DNA of 64,000 nt from Macrothele yani (taxonomy: Eukaryota; Arthropoda; Arachnida; Araneae; Macrothelidae): positions 30,905,001-30,969,000 of the forward strand of contig CM077011.1 in assembly GCA_039090855.1 (NCBI GenBank), read 5' to 3'. The translations under genes and the position numbers were made by a program. Below, one piece after another: positions 42,775 to 55,639 of the stretch (positions are counted from its first letter, which is position 1; the number at the start of each line of letters is the position of its first letter). The notes beneath the pieces are model-generated. The model was not told the DNA's origin, ran no database searches, and saw only the letters and a program-made list of their open reading frames with translations.

Positions 42775-43594
42775 GATTTAGGTGCACAAAGTGGAGTTTT
42801 AAATACTGCGTAAAATATTTATCCAGAGAGAAGGTGCATAATTCATCCTTGGTAAGTGCTCTAATTTCCTGACTGCACTGAAAATTTCCATGAAGACTTC
42901 ATTAGGAGAGCGTCACCAAGAACTCCCGTCAGAAGAATCGAGTACAAGTGTGTAGGTGCCTGAAGGATCGAAGGGTGGGTTGCAGAAGATAAGGACTGGA
43001 CAGCTATGCCGGCAGAATCAACTGACCACAAATAGGCTGTGTGGTTTACTCCCTGGGTCACTTTGTCAACCTGTCACCCCCAGGGTCCATTATCTGGACG
43101 ACGGTCATCACACTGCGTGACCTTTGTCAGACCAAATAGAGCATGCCGTCTGTGGCTACGAGCGTTGCACTACAGCAGTTAGGGGGTAAAGCAAAAGGGG
43201 AGGAGAAATGGGAGGACGACGGTTGAGGGCAGATTCTGGGTTACGTCAAAGCAGCCGTCGCTCTGGATGCTAATGACGGACTCGGAAAAAGTCAGCTGTC
43301 ATTTACTACTGCTTTCTCTTTTTGGATCCCTTTCTTTGTTATGCACATATATTCATTGCATCTGTTTGTAATGGTTGAAACAAAACGGAGCACTTATCCT
43401 AAATTATACATATATATATTTTTTTTACATTTTTCACGTTCAATGTCAGCGCTTGATTAAGAAGTTTAACTATCTTAAATAAAGCCCAGTAATCCCATAT
43501 AAGAAGAATGCCATTCATTCTTGCAAATAAATTTCATTTATTATCATAGATCTATATTGTTTTTCCTGTTTCTCTTTTTCATTGTTTTAAACAC
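42775..43594. other. Non-coding, nothing recognised
   Basis: A short TA run lies near 43405-43420. No gene, no repeat match inside the window. Confidence 0.55.
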
Positions 43595-43912
43595 ATTTTA
43601 TGAAAAACATCACGCGATTAAAGTACATTGTGTTTGTCCATCTGTTTGTCTATGAGCACCATATCTCTGTACATATTATTCCAATTGGGAAATATCTCTT
43701 TGCCTTCTGAAAAGCTATAACTGTGAGAGAGAAGTTCAATCTTTCGGACTTTTCCTGATGCAGCTAGGAGGCGTAAAACATATATTATCATTGCTTAAAA
43801 AAATACGACTCAAGAAAATTCGTTTTTCGTCAGAAAACTGCTTCGAGCACACTTTGCTTCCAAAGGGAGTAAATGTGTGTCATATTTTCTTCGTAACCTC
43901 TTCTTTTGAATG
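43595..43912 (+). repeat. Diverged fragment of the CTCF-like-motif repeat family
   Basis: Contains tgtttgtccatctgtttgtctatgagcaccatatctctg, then tccaattgggaaatatctc and agctaggaggcgtaaaac near 43763, in the order seen at 33372. About two units are recognisable. Confidence 0.6.
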
Positions 43913-44034
43913 TGCTATGTAAAGATTATTTTCCGTCGTATAGCATCCACTATGAGGAATATTTCCCACATGTTTTGTGATCAGCTACATGATTTGGGCA
44001 TACTATGGGCTTTAGAAATTTCCTGTTCTAGTTT

Positions 44035-44255
44035 TTTTTTTTTTTTTTATTGGAGGTTTAACGACCATCGTGAGCAACTCAATGGGCTATAAGCAGTCGC
44101 CCGTCCCTAATTTAGGGCCACTGGTTCCAGGGAAGGGAGAGAGCCAGTGCCATAAGACAAACACAACATCCATACCTCACCGGGATTCGAACTCGGACCC
44201 CTTTCGTACGAACGATCAGAGGCCATCGCTTAGACCACTGCGCCACCGGGACGGC
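44035..44255 (-). mobile_element. tRNA-derived SINE (Leu/Ser-like family)
   Basis: Very close to 5755, 23305 and 58171. A-tail as a T run at the left, head ggccgtcccggtggcgcagtgg at the right. Flanked by the 13-bp duplication cctgttctagttt (44022-44034 and 44256-44268). Confidence 0.93.
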
Positions 44256-44399
44256 CCTGTTCTAGTTTACTTCCAGTGAATATGAAAAAGCAGCATTTTT
44301 TCAACAAATAGTAAATATTCTCTTATGTCACTGTACCAATTTTGAACGTTATAGATGTATTCCTCCTACTTTTTTTTTCAGGTCATTTTGTGAACTAAA

Positions 44400-45425
44400 C
44401 CGTAGAGACTTTGCAAAATGGAGTAGAAAGAACTTCGGGCGGCGATAAAATACCTGTGCTTGAAAGTCATACCCCCACAGGAGTTTCATGATGAGAGGGT
44501 GCAGACATTTGAGGGAAAGCCTCCTGCATATTTCACAGTTGCACAGAAAGTTTCATTGTAGCGAGGAACATTGCAATGATGCAGATTGTTCTCTCAACGA
44601 TCCTCCATATCCACCTATAGGGAAAAATCCACTACGTGCGAGATCTCATGATGCAAGACAGACGAATGACTGCTCGGTGAACAGCTGAGTATGTAAGTAT
44701 TTCAATCGGCAAGGTCGATTCAATCAGAACCAATTCTTCGAAGATGAAAAAAAAAAAAAAAAAAAAAAAAAGGTCAGTTCGCGATGCGTCCCGCGATTTT
44801 TGACAGATGGGCATGCCGCAAACGAATGTGCCTCGCCACTTCGAGCAGAATTCAAGAAATTTCAGTCTACGAATTGTTAAAACGAATGAAGCATGGGTAC
44901 GTCACTTTGAAACAGATTGAAGAACAAAGTCTGATGCGGAAGCACGCATCTTCTCAGCCTCTCAAAAAGTTTCGGGGTGCTTCATTCTGGCGGCAAATTG
45001 ATGTCAGCAGTTTTCTTCTTTTGGATGCTGAAGAACATTATCATGATTGGATACTTGGAAAGGGCGTCCTTAAAATATACTACGACAGCCTTAGAAGCCA
45101 ACAATGTCCAGAATCAAGAAAAAGAAGAGCGGATAACTGAGAAGAGGATCTTCCTTCTTCAAGACAATGCACCTAGTCAAAACACCCAGATTGCAAAGAT
45201 TGCCATACAGACTGCAAGTTTTGCGTTGCTTCAGCCCCCACAAATTTCTCCAGACCTTGTACCTTCCATTGTTTCCCAAGCTTAAGGGAAACAATCGTGA
45301 GAAGCGGTACGCCTTCGACTTGGGGGTGGTCGACGCTTTGGAGGCACGATTGGGAGACCAAGATAAAGATATTTCTTTCCCACCGGAATTAAGGGACTAG
45401 AACGTCGAGGGGAGAAGTGCAGTAG
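44400..45425 (+). pseudogene. mariner transposase relic
   Basis: Start-like atggag at 44419 is followed at once by a stop, then KELRAAIKYLCLK and PQEFHDERVQTF, the N-terminal helix-turn-helix part. At 44895 NEAWVRHFET replaces the usual GDETWVHHFEP, so the first Asp is Asn. WKHASS-like text (RKHASSQPLKKFRG) and KLMSAVFFFWMLKNIIMIGYLE follow in shifted frames. LLQDNAPSQNT keeps Asp 2. SPDLVPSIV lacks the usual SDY Asp. An A run of about 26 at 44746-44771 interrupts the N-terminal half. TIRs not located. Confidence 0.82.
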
Positions 45426-45754
45426 AGCGGACGGGGACTATGTCAGAACGAAATTTCATTGGCACAGGCTTCCAAACTGCGTTAGAATACGTAGTCGAAA
45501 TTTTTAAGCAACTTCCATGTCGTTTTCTCTTCTCTGCAGGAAGCAGCGTACAATGCGAGGCTTCGTCTTGATAAGTCATCGTAAGAAACATGCAGCACTC
45601 TTTGGTGGCCGAATTGTCAAAGGAGCAAGATTGTGACAAATCGCACTAGTTGATCTGGGATCGAGGCATGAGTGACGTGTTCGTACTGTCCCTTTCCTGA
45701 AGCCAGCGTACTGTAACTGCGTAATCTCATTATTAATTTTTTTTGTCTTGTTTT

Positions 45755-45938
45755 GTTTCGTAGTTTAACGACAGCCACGACCAACCCTTACAGTTAGAAT
45801 CAATCTCTCCCCCAAACTTGGAACCACTCGTACCAAGGAAATGAGAGAGTCACCGCCGCAGGACAAACATGACTCATCCGGACGACTAGTCATGAATCAG
45901 CGCTTCTGATCATTCTGCCTTTGAGGCAGCCGGTGTGA
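45755..45938 (-). mobile_element. Degraded tRNA-SINE
   Basis: The minus strand has gaggcagaatgatcagaagcgctg, ggtaccagtggttcc-like and tggttgtcgttaaac-like segments, in the order of the 5755 family but heavily substituted. Confidence 0.5.
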
Positions 45939-48094
45939 CTTGATTTTTTATTTTAATAATTTGGTGATTGTAGGGCCAGACATATCAATTCTTAGATAAT
46001 ACCTTTTGTTTCCCGCCGTTTAGCGAGCTACCGCCTCGCCTTTACTATACGATCTGGCTATCAAAGCGGCTGAAGGCGTCCTTGTGTAGAAGAAGAATTA
46101 CCTCGACAAACTCAGTCCAGTACACGCAAATAAAAAAAAAGCAAGATTTTATTATTCCGATAACATTTGCTTCACGGGTTTCCGATGACTTTCCGCTCAG
46201 GTTCCCCCGTGCTGACCACGTGCTACCTTTCCACAATTCTTTCCGCGATACTCGGTGGACGAAGGAATCCTCCTTCCCGTTCACCACGCTGCACTTCTGC
46301 GATACCCGCAGCCCTTCTGTCAAAAACCGGTGTCCAAACCAGGACCCTCTCTACATGACGACCGAAGCTCAACTGTCACTCAATTCAACTGGCCCTTTTT
46401 TGTCCTCTACCGCGCATGCGCAAGAAAAACTGGTTTCCCCCGGTCAGCACGTGAAATACCTGAATTCAGGAATGCCGTCGGATACCCGCAGGCGATTACA
46501 ACCTTGCACGTATACAAAAGCGGTATGACCACTTGTTTAACAGAAGCACTCGAGCAGCTGACTCTTCAAGGTCAGGTGCCCCAGGTGTTCATGCACCCCT
46601 CTCTTAATCCCACATAGGATTAAAATTGTACCACGTGGGTGGTGAAGAATATCAGTTCTTATCTGAAACAACAAAATGGCGGAATGAAACGTCCGTCCGC
46701 ACGTGTTCATCACAATGTTAAAATTAAATAAATTCATAATTGACAGTTTGATTGCGTGCGACCCTTACAGTGACTGTCTTGTGTTTGGTAGTCGACGATA
46801 TGTGCAGAATCTTTGTTTCCTATGGCTCCAGTAAGTCGTGTTTCTTGGCCTTAGCATTTAATGGAATCCATTTTCGGCCTTAGCGTTTAACGGAATCATT
46901 TATTGTCAGCTATTTTTTGTGGCTATGAATTATTCTTTTTTTTTTTTTTTTTTTTAATGCGATGGTAGTGTCTGATCGGACAGTTACGAGATCTTATGCC
47001 CCCATTGCTTGTTATGGTGGTAGCAGAAGTTTTCAATTCGAACTGTCCGGAAACGATTTTAGAGCAAAAGAAGGTGGACACATCGGTGAATTGGCAAGGG
47101 CAAACCGTAGCCTCATAGCGGGGAAGAGAGAACAAAACGTTTCTTGAAAGCGCACAGTTTGGAAATCGGGAGCGCTGGATAATCAGAGTACATTGGAGAA
47201 CGTCCGGCAAAACAGTCTCACCTCTGTAGATCCTGCGAAGCGGCTCTCAAAAATTAAAACAAAAAGTTTCGCGTAAAATCCAATTAACTCTTATTATTTG
47301 TTTTAGTAACCCAATTCTCGTCGTAGCGTGAAATAGTGTTAAGGGAACTTCAATGCCTTCAGTAAAAAGGTAAAGGAAATTATAAGTGTAGGGCAATGAT
47401 ACTACATGATGAGCAGTATATTAAATATCTGTGTTGCAATCGCTCTTCCTATGTTAGATACCTTTACGAAGGAAAGCAAATACAGAAGCTTTAAATTCCC
47501 ATGTAACATATTGAATCACATATGACGTCAGAGCTTCACGGCCTCAAAAGGATGTAGCACAGAAGAGATTAAATTATTCTGAGCTGAACTTTTGTGGTAG
47601 ACGATGGACAGTGAAAGGGGGTGTGAATGAAGAAGGGAGAGAATACCGTAAAAGAGGGGAGTGTCGTATCATTCTCTAGCTCGCAGATCCGAAACTTTCC
47701 CCTTAGACTAATGAATGAAACAACTATTTCGTTTTGGGATGACACGCTTTGGAGGAGGCACTTGTTTTCCCGCAGATAAAGGGATTAGCAGCACTTCACA
47801 GAGTAATCAGTCGGCAAAGGGATTATTTACCTTTAAACACTTCAGTCCGAGATGCCAGTTCCCGGCTTTGTTTTATTCCCTGCAAAGTGTAGGACGCAAG
47901 CACAAGCTCCACGAAACGAAGTAGGATTTTCGGTATTTTAAATACCGAATAATACCCGATACTCGTACCCATAGAGGACTGCACAAATACATCACCATAA
48001 TGTGCACTGAGAACTCCGCAATTCTTTACAGCGTCAAGAACAATTTTATGTCCGGAAAGTTAATATCGGGGAAAATAATTAGATGTCTGCTCAG
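45939..48094. other. Non-coding; C-rich block 46190-46620 with overlapping frames
   Basis: Two overlapping plus-strand frames, 148 codons (46082-46528) and 120 codons (46255-46617), lie in DNA richer in C than its surroundings. Their translations show no domain I know. A T run lies near 46935-46955. A perfect 10-bp-arm palindrome (ttcggtattt, t, aaataccgaa) lies near 47945-47965. No repeat family identified. Confidence 0.4.
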
Positions 48095-48379
48095 CAGAGG
48101 CGCAGCCGGGGGGGGGGGGGGGTGCTGTCCACGAGTCCGAGTCCGAACCCACCTCCCTTGAGGGAGATTGATTACGAATTTAAAGCAATATATATGTATA
48201 TAGGTATATTAAAAAAAAAGTTTTTTTCTCAGAAATGTTTTTTCCATTTGTTTTACAGACATTGGGCTTATTCTTACTTGGAGTATTTTTCCCGTGAGAG
48301 GCTTTCACCGGTGAACCAAATCCATGCCCCCCCCCCCCCCACCCGCGCCCTCCTCAAGAAATTTCTGGCTACGCCACTG
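48095..48379. mobile_element. hAT-like MITE
   Basis: The left end is cagaggcgcagccgggggg and the complemented right end is cagtggcgtagccagaaat. G run at 48109-48122 and C run at 48328-48340 lie just inside, as in the MITEs at 26579 and 32033. No convincing 8-bp duplication. Confidence 0.65.
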
Positions 48380-48777
48380 GATGTTCGTGAATGTACTAAA
48401 CTTTCCAGCAATAATTTTATAATATTCCAGTTTTTAAGAATATTTTCGTTAAAACAAAGTGAAAGGAAGAAACAGTTACTCGTAATATGTTTGCATTAGC
48501 GGTAAAACACATTCAGTAGGTGTGAAAACAAAGTTTCAGCTGACCTCTCCGGTAATGGAAGTTGCATCAAATTACATTATTCAGTAGCAAATGTAGTCGT
48601 GCTTACGCTGCTTAGATTCAAAAGATCTTCGGTTAACTATTGTAATGCAATCAACAGATGACATCTAAGAGTAACTCGTGCAAAGTAAGCTAATCGAGCA
48701 GAAAGTTGCTTTATTTAAAGTGAAAACCACTGGTATTTAGAATTAAAATTCGTTAATCAAAGATTTCTCTGAAAACG
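48380..48777. other. Non-coding, nothing recognised
   Basis: No element or gene identified. Confidence 0.55.
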
Positions 48778-49192
48778 CGAACTGCAATTTTTCGGTTTTA
48801 TTTTTCGGTAAGTAATATATTCACAGAGAGAGAGAGAGAGAGAGAGAGGGGGAGAGAGACAGAGAGAGGGAGAGGAAGAGAGAGGAAGAGGAGGGGAAGA
48901 GGGAGGGAGGGAGAGAGAGGAAGGGGGAGGGGAGAGGGATGGAAGGGGAGGGGAAGAGGGAGAGAGAGAGGAAGGGGAGGGGAAGAGGCATACGCGAACT
49001 GCAATTTTTCGGTTTTATTTTTCGGAAAGTAATATATTCACAGAGAGAGAGAGAGGGAGAGAGAGGAAGGGGGAGGGGAGAGGGATGGAAGGGGAGGGGA
49101 AGAGGGAGAGAGCGGGGAAGGGGAGAGAGGGAGAGAGCGGGGAAGGGGAGAGAGGAAGGGGGAGGGGAGGGGAAGAGGCAGAGATAGAGAAG
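48778..49192 (+). repeat. Purine-rich (GA/GGA) block with a ~216-bp duplication
   Basis: The phrase gcgaactgcaatttttcggt plus the following ~30 bases occurs at 48778 and 48994, each followed by gagagagaga grading into ggaaggggagggg. The whole block is therefore a segmental duplication of flank plus repeat. Open frames on both strands (up to 187 codons) are low-complexity artefacts. Confidence 0.85.
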
Positions 49193-49194
49193 CA

Positions 49195-49500
49195 TGAGTG
49201 ATGTAACCAAGAAAGGTAAGAAAAGGTACTCGTAGATCAGGAGAAAATGATAAATGCTGATGACGTCATGATCGAAGTAAAGACCCTCAGGTGGCAATGG
49301 GCTGCACTTATCGCTAGAAGAAATATGTTGGGTAACTGGAGAACTACACTGGATAACAAGGATCAAGAAAAGATTCAGAAACATGCCAAGTGGAAGAGTG
49401 GTGGATCAAATTCGAAAGTATTCAGGAGTGCAACAAGAAAGAATTGCTCAAGGAAGAGACTTGGGGATACTGTTGCGAAGATTTTTAGGTTTTGGCACTA
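49195..49500 (+). mobile_element. RTE retrotransposon 3' fragment, diverged
   Basis: Follows the RTE C-terminal text: gcatgagtgatgtaaccaagaaagg (CMLGVTRK-like), gatgacgtcatgatcgaagtaaagaccct (DIMIRVKTL), caatgggctg (QWAG), and ggatcaaattcgaaagtattcaggagtg. Ends near 49485 without the tail. Confidence 0.75.
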
Positions 49501-50013
49501 ATTCATTTCCAAGTAAGGAATACTTACCGGTAAGTATTTTTCATTCAGTATGGGAATGTTCGAAGTGATTCTTTACGGCGGCGAGGGTAGTTAATAAGAG
49601 TCGTAAAAAAGTGTTCGCAAACAATCGTGCTTTGCATTGCACAGCCTTTTCAAAAAACTTAAAGTGCATTCATTATATGTTTATATAGTGTAGTTATATG
49701 TATTTTGGAGATTTTAAAGCATTTTAGAATTAATTTATTTCTAACGGTTAATTCTAGCGATTAATTCGGAATTAGCTATCTACGGCAGCAATCGGTAATC
49801 ACAGGTTGTACAAAGATGTCCAGAGAATCGTTTTCTTGCATGGAAGAGCCGTTTCAGGAAACCTTAAGTGCGTAAATTGTTTTATTGGCATACGCTGCAA
49901 TCATTGGGCATTGTCATCAGCAAGCTCATTCGAAACATCTAAATTGTTTTATGGTATCGAAGGCGTCTGGCGGATCCGCCCTTCGAGCTATGACGGACAC
50001 GGGTATCAGAAAG

Positions 50014-50080
<67 letters not shown>

Positions 50081-50940
50081 GAAGGCCAAGAAAGGAGACG
50101 CTTTTCAGATAACGAGCTGGAAAAAAATTGAGGAAAATGGCTTCCAAATTGGGGAGCGTGAGTGATAAGAAATTGAAATAGAGGAGAAATTAGGTAGAAC
50201 GTGCAGATGACAAGTGGAAAATAAAGTAATCATAATTAATTCAATAATCAATATAATTCCAGGACATACCCAATAAGGAAATTAGATTGTTACAAGGAAC
50301 CGATTTTATACCGCAATCGATCTTAGTACTTTCGTGGAACTGCAACTTTCTCAGCGATTCATTTGCTAAATATTTTCCGCAACGAGTTGAAATTAGGCAC
50401 GAACATCGAACCCAAAAGTGCAATATAAAAAACGACCTCGTAACAATATTAACCTACGCAATATTTAATACATCGTGATCCGTAAAGCACATCGAGACGG
50501 CTAAATGAGTTTATTACTCAGGAAGCGTTGGACAAGTTAGGGGCCTAGAAAGGCTCGGACGGCACAGAGGACGCTTGAAAAGCAATAGAACAGGCAGAGA
50601 TCGCGAGACGATTGTTTGAGAAGGAACACTTTTTTCGGGTCTCCGAGAAGTCGATCAGAAGAGAATGAAAAGTTACGTAGAATTGGAGTAAGTACGAAGG
50701 AGCGAATAATTAAGAAACAGAATATGTAGCGAGAGAACTGAGAGATCCATATAGTCATTCAGCAAGATAATTCTAGGACAACCAGTAGTATAAGTTTAAG
50801 CAAATAATAAATTAATTGACACTGCAACTTTCTCATCTATTCCCTGCTACACACTAACACACTAACTGTAACGAGTTGCAATTAGGCTTAAACATGGAAC
50901 CCGAACAGAGCTATAAACGAACAAAGCCTCCCTCTAACGG
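49501..50940. other. Non-coding with (GA)n at 50015-50077
   Basis: About 30 GA units form one microsatellite. Frames across it (119 and 75 codons) are Arg-Glu strings. The remaining sequence is unassigned. Confidence 0.6.
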
Positions 50941-50975
50941 TACCTTCATGCAGCAGTCTATTGAGAATGGTTGAT
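50941..50975 (+). mobile_element. RTE 3' terminus leading into (GATA)n
   Basis: The sequence accttcatgcagcagtctattgagaatggttgattatga matches the RTE end accttcgtccagcagtggattgataatggttgacaatga. The normal gatgat tail is replaced by gatagata, which starts without a gap. Confidence 0.75.
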
Positions 50976-51140
<165 letters not shown>

Positions 51141-51625
51141 CATGCCACTATGTCTTAAAATAAAAGTGTTTGATCAATTCATCCTTCCAGTGCTTACGTA
51201 TGGTGCAGAGACGTGGACCTTAACTAAAAGAGACATACAAAGACTGCAGACAACTCAAAAAATCATGGAGAGGTGCATGCTTGGTGTTGTAACCAGGAGA
51301 GATAAGAAGAGGAACTCGTGGATCAGAAAAATGACAAGAGTGGAAGACATCACGATCAGAGTGAAAACCCTGAAATGTCAATGGGCTGGACATACTGCCA
51401 GAAGAACAGACCATCGATGGACAGTCGAAATTTCAGATTGGATTCCAATGGACAGGAAAAGACCCAGAAGAAGACCACGTGGAAGATGGGTGGAAAAAAT
51501 TCGAAAGTATGCGGGAGTAACATGGAGGAGACTGGCACAAGACAGACCGTTGTGGAAGAGGCTTGGAGAGACCTTCGTCCAGCAGGGGATTGATAATGGT
51601 TGACAATGATGATGATGATGATGAC
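51141..51625 (+). mobile_element. RTE retrotransposon 3' fragment with open 153-codon frame
   Basis: Begins atgccactatgtcttaaaat (MPLCLKIKVFDQFILPVLTYGAETWTLTK) and ends QQGIDNG, stop, then gatgatgatgatga. The frame 51142-51603 is open, though one inserted codon (VVTRRD) differs from the full-length copy. It lacks endonuclease and reverse transcriptase domains. The motif cacacatacata on both sides suggests target duplication inside the CATA repeat. Confidence 0.92.
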
Positions 51626-52385
51626 ACACATACATAGGTAGATAGATAAGAGTGCAGATGTGATACTTGCTATATTATGAAGGATATTGGGTTATTGACA
51701 TTTCATACAGAAGGAAACACAAATGCATCATGATTGTTGTCGTAGATAGTGAATAAATACTGCTAAAAAGTACCGTTATCTGGAAATCAGAAGTTTCTTT
51801 ATAGGCCGATTCTGCACCAAATATCTCAAGTACAAATAAATATCTCAAGGGAATCCGAAGTGTTGCAGCATATCTTCCTGCGGAGTGATATTTTTTAATT
51901 GTTTCGGTTTACCTGCCACTGAAAGAATGTACTTCAGTCGTCTCATTGCCGTTTTACATCGTTTCAATATGTCTCGCTGCAAGGCAAGGTGTTTAAACAA
52001 TCTCACCATTTCTCTGCCTCTGCTACCTATCCCAAAGGAAGCAGCACTTTCTAATCCTTTTGGTACTTTCTGAAGAGCAGAGAGTTCAAGTAGTTTTTTT
52101 TTTTTTTTTTTCAGTTTCGGACTATCGAACGGTCATATAGGGAGAGGAAGAGACAATTTGGTGCTAACCAAAGTTGCAGACATTACGTGGAAACTCAACT
52201 CGAACCCTTCTTCTGAAGTGTTGTTGTGTTTACGTAGATCCGGCGGATGGCGCTGGCTGTCATCACAGAAGAAAAATTGCGATGGGGGGGGGGGTGTCTG
52301 CGTGCAGAAATACCAGTTGTATCAATCAGTGGTAACAATGCAGTAATAATACTTCTTGTGGGGCATTATTAAAAAAAACGTTTAT
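51626..52385. other. Non-coding, nothing recognised
   Basis: T run near 52096-52112 and G run near 52284-52293. No gene identified. Confidence 0.55.
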
Positions 52386-52552
52386 GCCCCCGCCGGTATT
52401 GCCTACAACCAAAGTGATTTGAAGGTTTGCGTAACGAAAGTAATTGCCGTAATACAAAGACAAATAGCCCTGCTAAAGAATATTTTAGACGATATCGAAC
52501 ACCGTTTGGATGTCTGCCGGGCTACAAAAGCTGCACGTACTGAATTGGTTTA
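52386..52552 (+). pseudogene. Tc1/mariner-superfamily transposase C-terminal tail
   Basis: The frame LKVCVTKVIAVIQRQIALLKNILDDIEHRLDVCRATKAARTELV ends at a stop at 52551. The EhRLDVCRAT-GAHIE-like close is a common C-terminus of this superfamily in arthropods. Nothing of the catalytic core is found upstream, so it is a small fragment. Confidence 0.6.
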
Positions 52553-55150
52553 GGGCGCAGAAAAGAAGTTCGTGAGTTGCTTTTTCTACTGGTGTTCCTT
52601 TATAAGGCCCATGTTTTTCCTTCGATAAGTATTTGTAATCGGAAAGAATATTTGCAATCACTCTGTTTTTTTATGTACTCCTAACGGCTAACATGATGAC
52701 TTTCACTGAATATGTTTAAAATGTTCAAATGTCCATGCTTTATACCATTCTGAAATGCGTAGAATTTGACTTCAAGAGTCTGCAATTAATTTAAAAGTAA
52801 AAAAAAAAAAAAAAAGGAGGGAGGGGGGATGAAAATGCCTTCTTTCGCTGAAATTTCTGGAGAACTGACAATTTGAAAAAGTAATATTTCCATTTTTTTT
52901 TCTTTTTTACGTGAATATGAGACGTATCGTAGAGCGTTCTGAGCGAAATAGGTTCTATTTTGTGGTGCGGTGAGGCGTTCAAGCAAACCCAAGAAGCAAA
53001 TGTTTGGGCTATCATTTAATCTTCTTCCCGCAAAGACAAATAAGCATTGTTTTGTTAGTAACTGAATGGGACGGCAATATAACAAAAATTATCACCCCGG
53101 CTCCATAAATAATAGCTCTTTGGAATTGCTATACTATCATTGAGTGCCATCAATTCTCTTTAGACAGTGTCTTTGTTTTGCAATTAATGCCTTCCCCTTT
53201 GTTGCATTTTTTGTTCTACTTACTCTTAAATACAACCGTCCAAGTGACAACGTAGCACTTCAAACAGTACGACAAAACGGATAATTTATAAAACAGGAAC
53301 CAACAACTATGAGTGTCAGGGATTTTAGGAGAAAAGTTTGCAGGGGAAGGAAAAAAGAAAAAGAATAAAAACTTTCTTATTACCAAACCGGAAATTTGGG
53401 CTTCCACATTTTTAAAAGCGAGGGCTCGTTTGAGGAAATTATTTGTCCTCGTTCATCGTCTGTACTTGCGACATTTGTCATAGAAAAGATGACTTTCAAA
53501 GCGCCTACTTTTGATCCCTGACTTTTTATTGTCAGACGGAAAGTCTTTTCTCCTCTACAGACTCTCTCTCTCTCTCTCTTCCCCTTCCTTAATTATACGT
53601 TGGCGACGACAAAACAAAACTCCCATTTTAAATTCATACGAATCTTCAATAAATTATAGACGGAGTGAGAGTTTCATCATTTATCAAAAAGGCACGGACA
53701 CAGGCGCACAAGGCGCAATTTCCTCCTCTTCGTTCTCGAGTTTTGAGATATAAAATCAATGAACAGAAAAACCCCTTTCAGCTCTGAGACAAGAAAGGGA
53801 GGGAAAGAAATACGGGCTTTCTCAAGTGGGTGGGTGAGAGCTAACGCGGAAAGAAGGGGGGAGGACGTGGAAGGGCTTAAATGGACTTCATTCTTTAGCC
53901 GCATTATGTGTGTCGTAAGACTAGCTAGGGACGAATTAATATTGTGCAAAACAGAAAACATTTAATTTCACGGTTTGCCACGGAACATGCGACTTCGTTG
54001 ATAAATGGACTCCAATAACCGATAAGTTGTGCTTCTTTTAAGTCTTCGCCTGGGGAACTTACACAGGTGGCTCGAGAGAGGGCCTGAGGAAACTTATATC
54101 GAGAGCTCTTAATGCGAGACCGGGATGCCCAAAAGCATTCATTGATGAGTGAGAGAAAGAAAGAAAGAAAAAGAGAGAGAGAGAGAGAGAGAGAGAAAGG
54201 GGGCTGCGAGGATTCTCCTATACCCTAACTGACGAAATCTCTTTAAGACTTTTTCGATATTTTGAGAAAATATCAGCGCGTTTTTAAAGCGCATTTCAGA
54301 TTTCTCCTACTGCATTAGTTTTTTTTTTTTTTTTTTTGCTTTTCTTCTTCTTTTTTTTTTTTTTTTTTTTTTTTTCAAAAACTCAATAATTTAATTCGAG
54401 ATTTTGAGTGCAAGGTACAATTTCCAGTTCCTTTTCTTAAGCGAATGCTAAAGAGAAGGAAAATTAAAAAAAGAAATCGAATAAATTAAACCAAAAGGCT
54501 AATGTGTTTGGCGAGGGGGTTGAGCGCTGAGCATAGGAATATAGAATTAATGGATTGGTAACCGTAATTTTTTTTGCATTAAAAGTCAATCGAGAACATG
54601 TTTCTGCTCCACACACACAAGTAAGTCTAATAATCTAGTTTCTTGATTGATTGTCCCCTCTTTTTCTTATGGCAACAGAATGATTTAAGACGGTCTCTGG
54701 AGGAAACAAAGAGCGTTATAGTTCTGAACTGGAATAAAATTTCACTGTAGTGTACAAAGGGCTTCACTGCAACGTAAGATAATTTGTCAGAAGCGAAATT
54801 TTCTTTTGATTTTTTGGTTGTTAACCTTCATCTCGGCGTCACTGTGTTACGCATTTGATTAAAATGTTCAAGCCGAAAACTCGAGGGAACACTTCTTCAT
54901 AACGCTGATTCCTTTCTCTGGGACCAACGGCTTAATATGACTTGCAAATAACGGCGAGTGTTTAATGGCAGTGAGTTACTAACTGAGTATCACTCTCCCC
55001 CGAGCCTGTGCTAACCACTAACGATCAACTGACGCATATTGTTTTGGAATATTTTTGAGTATTGCCCATTGAAGAGTTGCCAACGCTGCAGAAAAACCAA
55101 CCTGTCCGCTCAGAGAATTCATGCACATTCATTGTTTCGGAGAGATTTCT
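52553..55150. other. Non-coding with homopolymer and (GA)n/(GT)n tracts
   Basis: A run 52799-52816; (CT)n near 53562-53580; (GA)n near 54170-54196; two T runs 54320-54340 and 54352-54375; (GT)n near 55156-55175. Short frames (up to 99 codons) are unassigned. No exon recognised. Confidence 0.55.
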
Positions 55151-55179
55151 TTTTTGTGTGTGTGTGTGTGTGTGGGTGT

Positions 55180-55352
55180 GGTTAACGATCGCATCTAAGT
55201 TCATAAGGGGTCGTCTTCTATAATTTGGGTTACTGGTTCAAGGGAGACACCAGAATCTGAGCGGTGTCTCATCCGGGACTTGAACCCTGGCATAGCTCGG
55301 AAGATTGGCTAGAAGCCCACGCCTCTGCCCACTCGGCCACCGGAGCGGGATA
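55180..55352 (-). mobile_element. tRNA-derived SINE, diverged subfamily
   Basis: Minus strand: head cgctccggtggccgagtggg, cagaggcgtgggcttctagcc, B box agggttcaagtcccgg, then tctcccttgaaccagtaaccc. Related to the 5755 family by layout and 3' text, and to the fragment at 16370-16457. Abuts a (GT)n tract at its 3' side. Confidence 0.78.
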
Positions 55353-55639
55353 AAAGCATTCTGACGAACAATGATTGAATCTATGATAAACTACTGCTTT
55401 TCAAATTTCAGGATGACTTTTTTGGCTATACAGTGAATTTCCTCTGATTTACGAATACAATTCGAACATTTTATTGCCTAAATACAGATTGAAATTTTGT
55501 CTTCCGCTTGAATGCGATATGTAGCAAACTTTAGCGAAGGAAAGAGAATATCGCAGTTTGTTTTAATAATCAACCGAAAAAGGTCGCTCTTTATTTCCGC
55601 TTCACAGTTTAATAAATTATATAACATAAAAAGTAACCG

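Noticed and set aside
48821..49384. 187-codon minus-strand frame of Ser/Leu/Pro
   Set aside because: A translation of the GA/GGA repeat; low complexity and duplicated.
50537..50758. Minus-strand 73-codon frame rich in Phe/Leu
   Set aside because: Short, unremarkable, no conserved motif and no neighbouring exon signals.
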